64,000 nucleotides of DNA from Liolophura sinensis (lineage: Eukaryota > Mollusca > Polyplacophora > Chitonida > Chitonidae), in assembly GCF_032854445.1 (NCBI RefSeq), contig NC_088302.1, positions 16,611,338-16,675,337 of the forward strand, given 5' to 3'. Shown piece by piece: positions 49,083-60,269 of this stretch. Under the pieces are notes generated by a model. It made no database searches. It was not told where the DNA came from and saw only the letters and a list, made by a program, of their open reading frames with translations. The position numbers and the translations under genes were made by a program. Every line of letters begins with the position of its first letter. Position 1 is the first letter of the stretch.

Positions 49083-49245
49083 ATTTATTTATTTATTTGA
49101 TCGTGTTTTACGCCCTTCTCAAGAATATTTCATTTATACGACGGTGGCGAACATTAAGGTGGGTGGAACCCGGGCAAAGCCCTGGGAAAATCCACGACCA
49201 TCCGCAGGTTGTTGGCAGACCTCCCCACGTATGGCTGGAGAGGAA
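49083..49245 (-). repeat. SINE family A copy, minus strand, head missing
   Basis: From the tail TTTATTTATTTATTTGATCG through CTCAAGAATATTTCATTTAT and GGGTGGAACCCGGGCAAAGC to ACGTATGGCTGGAGAGGAAG. Confidence 0.8.
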
Positions 49246-49990
49246 GATGCGATATATGTATAGCGACAGCGTAACTTCCACTCACCAGCCTTCGTGTACA
49301 GACAGCGGTGTTATTCTTAGATATTCTTAGATCCAGTGTTGATCAAATAATGAAACTATGCCTAAGTTTTGAACATTTTCGTTTTCACACTGAGAGTAAC
49401 CTGTTGTTTTATTCCCGGCTTCGGAATGGAATAACACACTGGCGATGAGACGGAGCCAATGTGTACTGCGGAAATCAAGACAACATTATATTCTATCATA
49501 AAGTGATATAGGCTATGTACAAGTCTGTATTGTGTACCAAAGCCTCCAGCGAAATATATTGCGAAAGCATGTTATATAAATAATTTCAGACACGGACATA
49601 GTAAAGGAACGAATAAGTAAGGAAACCCTAGGGGCTGATGGAAGTAGAAAAAAAGACGATCTCGAAATCACACACGATGTTGCCATACATGTATTTAGCG
49701 TCCTTTATGCAATAAGCCATCCTTCCTATCACTTACAATTTTGAACAACAACAAAAATAATATTGGAAACAAAGAAAACAATGTAACATACGCAAATGTA
49801 TCTCATAGCACTACTTGACAGTAAATGTAGTGGCATTAGCTTGTAGTCAGTCTCTGGCTTTAATAAACAATTGGTGAGTGATATGCGGACTATACTTTAG
49901 CAGACACAAACATGTGAGATTTTGAGTTAGAGATGGACCAAACGCATGGACTTTCCACTTCTCCATTGACGGACATAGCAATGGTAAGCC

Positions 49991-51058
49991 TCACACATCC
50001 GCGGATTTTAATTTACTACAATCGAAGTCTTTGAATCTAACTTCCTTTTCCCGGAACGTTTGAGTGCTTTGGTCTAGGGAGGGCGGCTTTCTACGACACA
50101 CCAGGTTACAGAACGACATGCAGCCCTGCCTTAGGTCCTTCAGAATAAACCAGAAAAGAGGCCGCACGGCAGAATTGCTGTAGACTATCCAGTATAACAG
50201 ATTTAGCACCCAGTCATCCACATCCCTTCTGTAGCCAGATACAACTACCGCCAGGGTAACAGAAAAAAATGGTAAACACATGACGACGAATGTGCAATTT
50301 GTCAACCCCAATATCACAGTAGACTGCGTGGCTATTTCGCGGTCCTCAATATCACTTACGCCTAGGGCACACGAAGAATTATTGCTTCTTCGCTTCATAT
50401 ATTTGTTTTTATTGCGAGCCAATAGCAAGGCCGTTGCCATAAGAGTCACGAGTGATACCACCAAAGGCACAAAAAAAGTCAACACTAAAAAAATCATGTA
50501 GAATTTCAAAGCCCAGACGTTGTAACATTCTGTGCTAGGAACGTACGAGTCTGTGATGCTCATATAGAATAAAGGGCCTGCAATAATTGAGCAAGTGACC
50601 CATGGAATCCACACCATAAGCATGGCTACCCAGCTCTTGACGACGTTACGGTATTGACCCGGGCGTAATGTGAAGAGCAGACGATCAACGCTGAGCACCA
50701 ACCACGTGACTAATATGAGCACCAATAGAAAATGGTCCAAAGCTATCCAGACGGCGCACACGCTTTTTCCTAAATCCCAGTATCCCATGCGCACGTAATG
50801 CAACATAAAAGGTACAGCAAGTAATCCCAAAGAAAAGTCCAGTGAAGAAAGATGAAGTAAGATGATTTTGTAGGGATCTTTAGTCAACCCGCCGCTGAAA
50901 ATGACAGAGGTGACGAGGAGCAGGTTTGACAGTAGTATCCAGATGCATACTAAACTCCCGAGTGCTGTGACGAGCCTGGACTGAGGTCCGGGTGTTTTAT
51001 CAAAATCCGGGTCCCAAGAAACATTGGTGAAGGTCTCATTCCACAGAAAGTCCTCCAT
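49991..51058 (-). CDS. Class A aminergic-like orphan GPCR, intact (355 aa)
   Basis: Seven-helix plasma-membrane receptor in one coding exon. The chosen ATG is 51058-51056; the frame is open further upstream but contains an acceptor-like CTCTCTTCCACAG near 51133, so a 5' noncoding exon is likely. N-glycosylation sites are at residues 7 (NET) and 12 (NVS). Landmarks: Asn45 (1.50), Asp74 (2.50), Cys101 (3.25), Asp108 (3.32, the amine-binding position), DRL at 125-127, Cys178 in loop 2, Pro198 (5.50), CLPFF at 261-265 (Phe6.51 and Phe6.52), Trp290 (7.40), Tyr293 (7.43). The usual NPxxY is RPLFW (299-303), and the toggle Trp6.48 is Cys. These point to an aminergic or muscarinic-like orphan; the ligand is unknown. 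It is related to the frameshifted receptor 10 kb away on the same strand. Confidence 0.85.
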   Translation of the reverse strand: MEDFLWNETFTNVSWDPDFDKTPGPQSRLVTALGSLVCIWILLSNLLLVTSVIFSGGLTKDPYKIILLHLSSLDFSLGLLAVPFMLHYVRMGYWDLGKSVCAVWIALDHFLLVLILVTWLVLSVDRLLFTLRPGQYRNVVKSWVAMLMVWIPWVTCSIIAGPLFYMSITDSYVPSTECYNVWALKFYMIFLVLTFFVPLVVSLVTLMATALLLARNKNKYMKRRSNNSSCALGVSDIEDREIATQSTVILGLTNCTFVVMCLPFFSVTLAVVVSGYRRDVDDWVLNLLYWIVYSNSAVRPLFWFILKDLRQGCMSFCNLVCRRKPPSLDQSTQTFREKEVRFKDFDCSKLKSADV

Positions 51059-51203
51059 GCCAGTGACGTTGAATAAGCCGTCACACCCAGGATGAGAGGC
51101 GAAGTGGCAGAGTGAAGAAATTGCAGGGATAACTGTGGAAGAGAGAACGTAGAAATATATAGAGGTGATTGATTCAACCAGACATGCGAAATTCACAAAT
51201 AGG

Positions 51204-51205
<2 letters not shown>

Positions 51206-51256
<51 letters not shown>
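51206..51256. repeat. (GA)n microsatellite
   Basis: About 25 GA units directly upstream of the GPCR reading frame, followed by an AAATAATAATAAT tract. Confidence 0.95.
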
Positions 51257-51260
<4 letters not shown>

Positions 51261-54200
51261 AATAATAATAATAAATAAAAACAAGCGCTAGTTTAATAGA
51301 AGAAACATGCCAACAAATTAGAATAAAAATGCAATTTAGATTCGGATTGTCGAGGTTCCTTCTATATGAGCTGTTCCCGAGAACGAATGATTTAATTCAA
51401 CTAATGGAAGCGTCGGACTGGAAACCCAAAACACGGGAAGATTTTCTGTACAGTAAGCCGAGTATTACATCCATATATCCTTGAATTGTTAAATTCGGAG
51501 CCAGTTTTACCGATGACGTTTTAGTGGTCGAGTTGGATTCACGGGGAGTAAGCAATGAGCAGGAAATATCTGATTAGGTTTTAACCGCAGTGTACGGCTC
51601 CGCGCCAACAGTTTGTACGTGGTTCTCTTTTCTTTACGCCGAGCAATGTTTACTCTCCTGTCCTAGTGAGGTCCGGACATCGAAAATGTTAGCCGATGGC
51701 TGAATATGACCCATTGATTTTCACCACACGCTGTCCATTTAATTAGGAAACGTCTTTAAATAGACCCATAGAAGGGCGAAAACACTATAACTACGGGGCA
51801 GTATAAGGTTAATTCCCAAGAATGTTCCCTTGGGTAATTGAACAATATTTTTCCCCATGTGCTGATTGTAAAAATATCGGAAGACCAAATCAGTTTAAAA
51901 GCGCCGTTGAACCCCTTAAAATCTAAATGTGTTCAAATGCTCTGATTCCGCAGTCAACAGTATTATACAGCCTCCCATTCTATCAACACAAAATGTAAAT
52001 AAAAAAGAGCCATTTTTATTTGGGATTTAAGTGACACTGATCTCCAGGCAAAAACTTGCTCACATGCCCATACGTTGCATGAAACTTAATCGAAAATTGA
52101 AAATTAGAGATTGCTGGTGAATTTGCGCAACACGGGCTAGTGATAAAATTACAAATTTATGGCAATATTTGAGAGGTGGGAGAGTTAAACATATAGAGAC
52201 TCGTAAATTGTGGTGTTTTGCTTCTGTACTGTAGCCAATTCTGTAAGCAAGTTTGAGTATTGTGGCGATTTTGCTAGAGACAGTATATGATTTCATATAA
52301 TTGCATGGTAGGTTAGGGGTTAATTTTCTGCCTTGTCCATAACGTACACAGGTTTTACCAGTAGAATGTAAATTTTTATGGGTTAGACATATCCTCAAAT
52401 TAAATTAGAATTTTTGTGGAATATTTTGAAATATATATATGTTTTTTTTTTTTTTTTGTAACATATAGAGACAGGATATTTTGTGGACTCATGAGAGCAA
52501 GTTGTTTTTGGCGCCTTAATATAACTTTTGAAGGACACAGTTTCCGTGGACCCCTGTCCCTTCCAACGTAAGAATTTTAACATTTGATGACTTAATTAGA
52601 ACACCATATTTCACGTATAATACACTGACATGTTGAAGGAGTTTCTCTCCAAGCTTGGTGATCAGATATTGTTTGACTAGGTTGCAAACAACAGTTTTTT
52701 TTTTTTTTTAGCGACCTTAAGTTTGGCGAAACATCCGCCATTGTTAATATTTTGAAGTGACAAATTCGAGTAGAGTTTCCATTACTTTTGGACATATTCT
52801 TGCTGTAACAAACCACGTACGGCATCTTTCCTGTTAAAACAACATAGTACTCACTGACTGTGGCATGATTTTGGCATAAAACGTCCTTTATACCAAGTTT
52901 AAGACACTAAATCATTTTTTTTGTGGTTGTTGTTGTTGCTTCGCCGCGCACGATCGTCGTTCACGGTGAACTGCCGCTAGACGAGGTTGTCTACTTTACG
53001 ACATCCTTTAATGTTAAACTCATATTGAAGAGTTTCAAAAGGGGCATTAACTTGTATTTGCGAAAGTAAATAGTTTCACTCCACAGGCTCATCTCCTTTC
53101 TACCTACAAGTTATTGTTCATCTTTCCATTATTAAGAAAAAGAAAGAAAAATGTGCCATGACATTAGATACGCATGTACATGTATAGTATTTCTATACAC
53201 AGATGTTGTTACTTTGGTATTAGCCAATCAGTGCTCTGAGTACCATCCTTGGTACTCATGAATATTTATGAGCGTAGACTATAAATACCGGGCAAATTCC
53301 CACTTTTAGTCCCAGATGATCTCGGACCACCGTCGTGTTAACATCTAAATTTCCACCTAGTTAGCTTTCTAAGGCAGGTATTTTACATGTATATAAGCAG
53401 TGTGAAGTGGTAGCTAGATAAGTTGTCAGCACTGAAGTGGGATTTCAGCTTCAGAGCATACCTAGAGACAGTGGGACTGCTAGTTCCAAATTGTGACACA
53501 AGTGTTCCCAGGCTGTGGGACTGAATTTCCCAGGCTGTGGGACTGACTTTCCCAGGCTGTGAGACTGATATTCCCAACCATGATTGAGACAGTATATCTC
53601 AATAGTTTGTCACTGGGATTTTCTGGACCAAAATTTTATAATTCCCAAGTATGAGCTGAAACATTTATACTGGGAGAATTTGTGCATAAGTGCCCCTGAG
53701 CAATCGTGGGACTGGGATTCCCAGTTTCAGCACAGTGAGACACCGAGTCCCAGAATTTGAAACTCGTTTTCCCAAGTTATTACTGGACCAATTCTGGAAC
53801 TGTTACTCCCAGAGAAGACCTGAAAGTATTATTTACGGATAATGTCCCCACACATGGCTGACATATTGTCTATATGACACCAGTAGGACATACCACTATC
53901 ACAGCAGTACTAGGTTTAATACCTCCCTGAGATATCCCTAACACAGTTATCTGAACCATCTGAAGTACAGATGTTGTGCTTGTACACAGTACTGGCACTT
54001 TTACCTATATATATATATCAACATACTCCTGTCACTCTATTTTAATAAAACTGTTGCTGCTGTTTGTTGAACTTTAAAAATCGGACTTTTCTTGGTTATT
54101 CGAAGTTCAGAGCTAACTAGTGGTTTTCCCAAACATACTACTGAATGACACGGACTGACCGAGCTGACATTCAAAAGAATCCATAGTAGCGAACGTCTCC

Positions 54201-54789
54201 AGCAGTATACAGATATTGTTCCAGAGTTCGACACTGGGTGATTCACGCTACCAATATTGTGCTTTCCCCTGTAGTAAATGGTGTGATTTGGAACTGGGAT
54301 ATCTGTATCGTTAAGAAGATATATACATAAAAACAAAATCGCTACAGTATTAAGTCAGATGTGATCGAAAACCGGTATTGGATTACACAGGCCTGGGGCA
54401 CAGATTAGTAAAAACGCCTTCTATTGACATTTCCAACGGTCTAATTCCGTCATACTTTGCGTAAAGATTTCACATCAAAGGGATTTTTGCACTAATCATT
54501 TCCAAACGAAGGATTGTTTTACCGCGACATTAGACGCCTCAGCACATGAAAGACTCCTTTGCTGTTTGAAGACGTTTTTGTAATGTTAATTTCTTACGTA
54601 AAATACGGCTTAAAAATTTATCTTGGACTGCAATCAGGAAAATAATTAAAACGAAGACGCGTGTACAACTCGTATAGGAACATAAGTTCGAATCATTTAT
54701 GGATACTAATACTGTAACGTTAGTACCACGAATGCAAAAACTAAAGGAAAAGGAAAGGTAACGTTTATAGTAACGTTAGAGCATTGTAG
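51257..54789. other. Intergenic, no gene seen
   Basis: Short open frames only, without flanking splice sites or recognisable motifs. It includes T runs (52442-52457, 52694-52709), the small repeat at 53504 and many TCCCA/TGGGA words at 53460-53820. Confidence 0.5.
53504..53580 (+). repeat. 22-bp tandem repeat, three units
   Basis: TTCCCAGGCTGTGGGACTGA is repeated three times at a 22-base step, with one change in the last unit. Related words (GGGACTGGGATTCCCAG) are scattered to 53820. Confidence 0.8.
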
Positions 54790-55480
54790 ACCACACAAAA
54801 CATCACCAATGCTATAAACACTTTATTATACCACCATCATATATCACAATAAACACTAGAATAGGTAAACATGTTATTACATCATCGCCATGTCTCCCAT
54901 AAACACCAATAATGGTAAACACGTTATAATATTACCACTAAGCATAAAAATAAACACCAACAAAGATTTTACACGTCATTATATCACCACCATGTGCCAC
55001 AATAAACACCAAGCATAACACGTAGTTATATCACCACCATGTGTTACAATAAACACCAACAAAGGCAGACAAGTCATTATATCACCTCCATGTGCCACCA
55101 TAAACACCATCAAAGGTAAGCACGTTATATATATTACAACCAGGTGCCACAATAAACACAAAGCATAACACGTTATTATATCACCACCTTGTGTCACAAT
55201 AAACACCAGTAAAGGTAGACACGTATAACATCACTACCATGTGTCTCAAATAAACATCAACGAAGCTCAACACCTCATTATATTACCACCAGGTGCCACA
55301 ATAAACACCAATAAAGGTAGACACGCTATAACATCACTACCATGTGTTTCAAATAAACATCAACGAAGCTTAACACGTTATTCTATCACTACCATGTGTC
55401 ACATTAAACACCAATAAAGGTAAACACATTACATTACCGCAATGTGTCACAATAAACACCATCAACACGTTTTTATACCC
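54790..55480 (+). repeat. About 60-bp minisatellite, eleven or more diverged units
   Basis: The recurrent order is ATATCACCACCATGTG, CACAATAAACACCAA, AAAGGTAAACACGTTAT. Unit length varies around 50-60 bases, and two sub-types alternate (with AATAAAGGTAGACACG or with CATCAACGAAGC), which suggests multi-unit duplication. Weak traces continue to about 55640. Confidence 0.85.
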
Positions 55481-55816
55481 CCGCCTTGCATATATTACAA
55501 CAAAAGCATGCAAAGGACAAATGTGATTACAATATACAAAAACCCAAAAATCTAATAGGTTTTAAACGCCAGCAAAGCTAAACACGAAGACGTATCACAA
55601 TGAACACGAAATATATATAAGTCACTACACCACCACATGCATTACAACTCCATCTCATAACGGGGAAGTCTTAGATATAGACATGTGCGGTGAAAGGGTA
55701 TGTGTAAAAATTTAAAAGACAGAACCGGCAAACTAACCTGGTTATTTTCTTTCAAGGACTAAAGCGAATATTTAATCTTTTTCTTTACATGCAATGGCTG
55801 TTATATATGGAAACCA

Positions 55817-56014
55817 ATTAGTGTCACGCTGAAAAAGTTCCGAGAAAAAATCTCGTAATTACGAGAAAAATACTTGTGCATTGTTGCAATATAGGTGTCA
55901 AATGAAGCCGTTGTCGAAGATACAGGAAGTCTTGCACTACACTTGGACCTTGATACTTCAAGTCTGACGTGAAATAACTTTTTCCCCAAATATTTTTTTC
56001 AGCGTGACACTAAT
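55817..56014. mobile_element. 198-bp MITE with perfect 20-bp terminal inverted repeats
   Basis: It begins ATTAGTGTCACGCTGAAAAA and ends with the exact reverse complement. A TA on each side inside ATTA/TAAT would fit TA target duplication of a Tc1/mariner-type element. The interior includes the perfect palindrome CTCGTAATTACGAG at 55852-55865. No coding capacity. Confidence 0.75.
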
Positions 56015-57204
56015 GGGCTTCTGTAGCTATATGATTAAAAGCAATTGAAAAAGGCTAAAATGAGAGGCATATTTCAGGGAACAGCCTTCCCCACTTAATA
56101 AGTATCTTTTATCTGTCTACAAAAAAAAAAAGCATCGTAAAACAGTTTACTTTGCTGATAAACTAGAACCACAGAGCTATATCGCATTATGGAGCCACAT
56201 TTACGACAGACATTTGCAATATGGCCCAGAATCCAGCTGACTAGAAGCACTCGATTCCATTAAACTCAATATCCTTCTACTCAGTCGAAGGAACTATGTG
56301 GTTTATTAATGATCCCATCTATAAATTACAAAACAATCTGCTCTGATATTCGATAACGCTTCAAAGCTTGGGGTGGTTTCGGAAGCAAGTGCAGTATAAG
56401 GTTATCGCGTTGGCTATTGGTGAGCTAGTAATTGTATCCACCATTGTCGTCTTCTAATCTAATACGTGCCAATGGCTTAAGCTGACCTTTTGTATTAAGC
56501 CGTAAACTCTGGCAACATTGGCGGACTCGCGGTTGCAAACAGAGCCGTGCGCGCAGCGAATTGTCTCTGGACGAAGTTATAAACAACGCTAACGCCTGTC
56601 AGATGTTATTGCAAGGATGCCTGATATTAAGATAGCATTCCCGCGGTGTTGAGTTTCTACTCCATCAATCCCAGTGCTGCATCACCAGGGGATGTTGCTC
56701 AATAGGGTGGTCCGGCTGCTTAGCTTTGTTCTACGCGAGCCTTGATAATAAACGGAAGAACAAAAAGTACAACAAAGCTTTTTCTGTTATTATCGATTCA
56801 CACAATCAAACACTGAATCCCTCCATAGCAGAAAATTACACGCGATGAAACACAAGTCTTGCATTCTTCGTATTTTTCTTTGCTGAACGGATGATGTATT
56901 CATTGATTGATTTATCAACATTCTTTTACTATGGCCTTAGATTGATTGCTTGCGGGTTTGAGTGATTAACCGATATTTGATAGTGGCAATTCTTCGTTTG
57001 TTTTTGCACTTTCGCAATCAGAAACAAATTGTTCTACTTTTTCATGCCACATATTGAGAAGTCAAAAACAGAACAGCTAAAACAGCGTAAATGGCAAATT
57101 ACTTAAACAGCATATTAATTGTATTTTCCCTGGGGCTGTCATAGTTTAAAAATGTCCATTTTTATGTTTGGCGAACAGGTTTATAACATGCATTTACATA
57201 AATA

Positions 57205-57230
57205 CGTACATACATGCATACATATATACA

Positions 57231-57264
<34 letters not shown>

Positions 57265-57266
57265 CA
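57205..57266. repeat. (TACA)n microsatellite
   Basis: A run of TACATACA units with a few interruptions (TGCATA, TATATA). Confidence 0.9.
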
Positions 57267-57744
57267 TTGTTTTTATGTAAATACATACACTGTCTCGTGT
57301 AAGTTTCCTAAATAATTTGTTTTATATGCTAATCCTATCTCGTCTATATACGATTCTAGAAGATTTTGGCTGTGCATATACATAACGCATCTAATATGCC
57401 TGCTTAATCCTTTGCATGCTATATGAGAAAAGCTGTATTAATACGAAGCATCAGCAGTCTTATAGATTCAGAGATTGCGCTATTTCTAATACTTAGCTTT
57501 TTCCCATTTTATTCAGGATTAAATCCTCAAATAAATTAGCTTTGCATGAGTTTGTCACAGTGAAAACCTTTTACCATTCTGACCAAAGTGCATTCCATTT
57601 ATTAATACAGGTTAATTATCACATGTAGGCCTACGTCAATGGGCCATGGGAACAATGCCAATTGACAGAGATTCCTCCCTGCAGCTGAACCGGAAGCCAA
57701 ACTGCAAGTCTTTGCCAACAATCCATTTGACAGAGCGACTGAGA

Positions 57745-57770
57745 AACACACACACACACACACGCACACA
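57745..57770. repeat. (CA)n microsatellite
   Basis: About twelve CA units with a single G interruption. Confidence 0.9.
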
Positions 57771-58867
57771 TCTCGGGCGAAATGGGGAGAAATGAAAATT
57801 TGTAGCCTCTGGTATCGGCGATTCAGTGATGGAGACGAAATTCACATTTTCCTCTTTGAGGGCCGTCGTCTGTTAACGGAGTCCACATTACCATTTTGAT
57901 TGAGATGTAATTTGACATCGGTTCAACCCAGGGTAATTTGTGCTGCTCTCAGATGGAATAGCTGTTTTCTTTTCGTTCGATACCCGTGGATAATTTTCGT
58001 TGTCAAATCGACAGTATTTTATTCCAACAGTGACATTAAAAAAGTAAACACCTATCTACACCAACAACATTCTGCGAGCTGGATGTTGACATTTTCGAGA
58101 GAAGAAAAAAAGGTAGGCATAATATGTGAGGTATTAAAGGATCTTTAAAGAAATGGCATCTTCAAGGACATCAGAAAGGACTTTCTCAGGCGGCTTATTT
58201 AGCACAAATCTCGCGAGTCTGGTGAGTTTTAGCGAGAGAGTAATTCACACTCTGCTGGTATGCTGAACGGGCACGCTCCTACACATGGGTAAACCATTCC
58301 ATAAAAAACTGCGCTTTTGAGTTCTCCGAGGGTTGTATGCCCAAAAAGCAGAATCGTAAAATTCCCAAGTCAAACCCAACTGTCTTGGGACATTATCCGA
58401 CAATCTAATAACAAGGGTTCTGGCCACTAATAACAAGGAGTTCACGGACGTTGATTGTCTGTTCTATTAAACACCGCCGGGATATTGGCGATTGGTAATA
58501 ACCTATCATTTAATCCATTAAGTCATCAATCAAGGAGGCGTTATTAAGGGTTGACTTGATGAGTGCCTAGAGCTACAGGATCTTACAAAGCATACACGCA
58601 ATCTTTCACATGAACAGATTCCCTCTGATAAATTGTAGCAGCAAAGCGATAAGAAGGTCATAAAGTGCTCTGGCGTCTAGGAGCCGTGTGTAACGTTACA
58701 GATAGTTATCCTTCTTAGCTCTATCCAAAAGGATTATACATCCGATATCATACAATTCTGGTACGTCACCAAGGTAATCGATCGGCTGTCATAAAATAAC
58801 AAGCTGTAACGCAAATCCCATGTGAATCTTCTGGGAGGATGTATGGTTGTAAATATGAATTTACAAC

Positions 58868-58869
<2 letters not shown>

Positions 58870-58942
<73 letters not shown>
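58870..58942. repeat. (TA)n microsatellite
   Basis: About 36 uninterrupted TA units. The open frames of Tyr-Ile repeats across it are an artefact of the repeat. Confidence 0.95.
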
Positions 58943-58946
<4 letters not shown>

Positions 58947-60067
58947 CGCAATACAAGTTAGACTATATATAGTTCATGGAATGAAAATGCATTTAAGGCA
59001 AAAACATAATTTGAATACTAATAATAATAATATGCACTTAAACGTAAACGTAAACGTAAGGCGTAAACGCGTTATTAGAAACTAAACTGCACCACCTTGT
59101 TTGTATAAATGTATATATAGCGACAAGGAGAGAGGCCTGCATACCTGCATCACTGGGGGCTCAGAGATCTAGGTATATGTATGTATACGTACATACTTAC
59201 CACTTATCTAGATGATAATGGTGGAGACAGTTTAGCAAGGATGTTGGCGCCAACTTCCCAATCGTCTTCAGAACACAGACGATTTAGTAACAGGTCGCGA
59301 AACAATATGTGTTAAAATCATACACAGCCGCTGAGTCGTTCTTGATAGAGTATAGAGTGGAAAGGCTCCTGCTGGTGGGTTACTAAGACTGGTATTATTG
59401 CACGATCCCCGCTCGATGCTTTCTGTTCCCGCAGCTCGATCGCGATAACCCACAGAACTGTTGGGTGCTCAGAGAGGCGGTACAGTTCTCTCTTTTCCCC
59501 CTGCCAGTCAAAGCCGATGTGGTGTGTTGCTTGTTTTCAGGCCTGCCAGCAAATTGACTATTATAACCGGTAGGAGCAATTTGTCAATGGGACTCTGGAT
59601 TGACTCAAGTGTAAGGGATAAACACAGTTGTAACTCTATAATGATGGCTCGACTCTAACCCACAATCAGCACCCCCCAGGAAGCTAGTAATTATGACTCG
59701 TTAGAAAACTTACCTGCTAATACGCTGTCGACCCATGGCAAAGACATTAGGCTACGATGTACTTTTAAATCATTGTGTGGATGATGGGAAATCCCCTTAC
59801 CATAATGCAAATACCATGGCCATGAATGGTAACTAGCTCACGACTGAATTGAAAAACATAATTTGTTAACTTGTTTTTGTTTTTCTTTAGCGTTAATTTT
59901 TTCGGTCAAATTACAGTGTGAACATCCACATTTGTACTGTTAGCTCAGCGGAATGCCATGCCTAAGGCAATATATATATGTAGTAACACATGAAGCTGCA
60001 TGCACTCTCACAATTGAAAAAAAAAAAAAACAAAACAAGGCAGATTAGAGAATATACTTGATGTATT

Positions 60068-60172
60068 GGAGTGAGTGAGTGCTTGGAGTTTAACGTCGTA
60101 GGCCTACTTAACAATTTTCAGTCATATAACGACGAAGGAATCATTAGAGTGCGTGTAATGTGCCTCCTTGTT
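60068..60172 (-). repeat. SINE family B 3' fragment, minus strand
   Basis: GGAGTGAGTGAGTGCTTGGA, TTTAACGTCGTAGGCCTACT, AATTTTCAGTCATATAACGA and TAATGTGCCTCCTTGTTG match the 3' part of the copy at 43170. It lies just before the big minisatellite. Confidence 0.8.
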
Positions 60173-60269
60173 GATGTATTGGAAGTATCGAATGCTTTGC
60201 TTAAGTCTTCGCTTTCATTCAGAATAGTCATGTATTTGGTATTTAGGTTTGAAACATAAACAGAAGACA

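Larger units (their letters stand above)
39852..49990. other. Repeat-rich region between the two GPCRs
   Basis: About 10 kb with no gene I can support. It holds at least seven SINE copies or fragments and two palindromic MITE copies, listed separately. Perfect CRE palindromes (TGACGTCA) occur at 46065-46072 and 47895-47902; the second is followed directly by TTGG. Confidence 0.6.
56015..60067. other. Noncoding stretch with microsatellites; possible regulatory sequence
   Basis: No gene is supported. Between about 56350 and 58700 the sequence looks richer than its surroundings, with CpG-containing segments (56525-56600) and homeodomain-like cores (TAATAACCTATCATTTAATC, AAGTCATCAATCAAGG near 58495-58535). 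This is only suggestive of a regulatory region. Confidence 0.3.

Noticed and set aside
51059..51196. Longer N-terminus for the intact GPCR
   Set aside because: The frame is open but starts at GTG and contains an acceptor-like pyrimidine tract and CAG near 51133, so the upstream part is more likely intron and leader. A start between 51133 and 51058 without ATG is not possible.
58766..59085. Tyr-Ile repeat open frames
   Set aside because: Translation of the (TA)n microsatellite on both strands.
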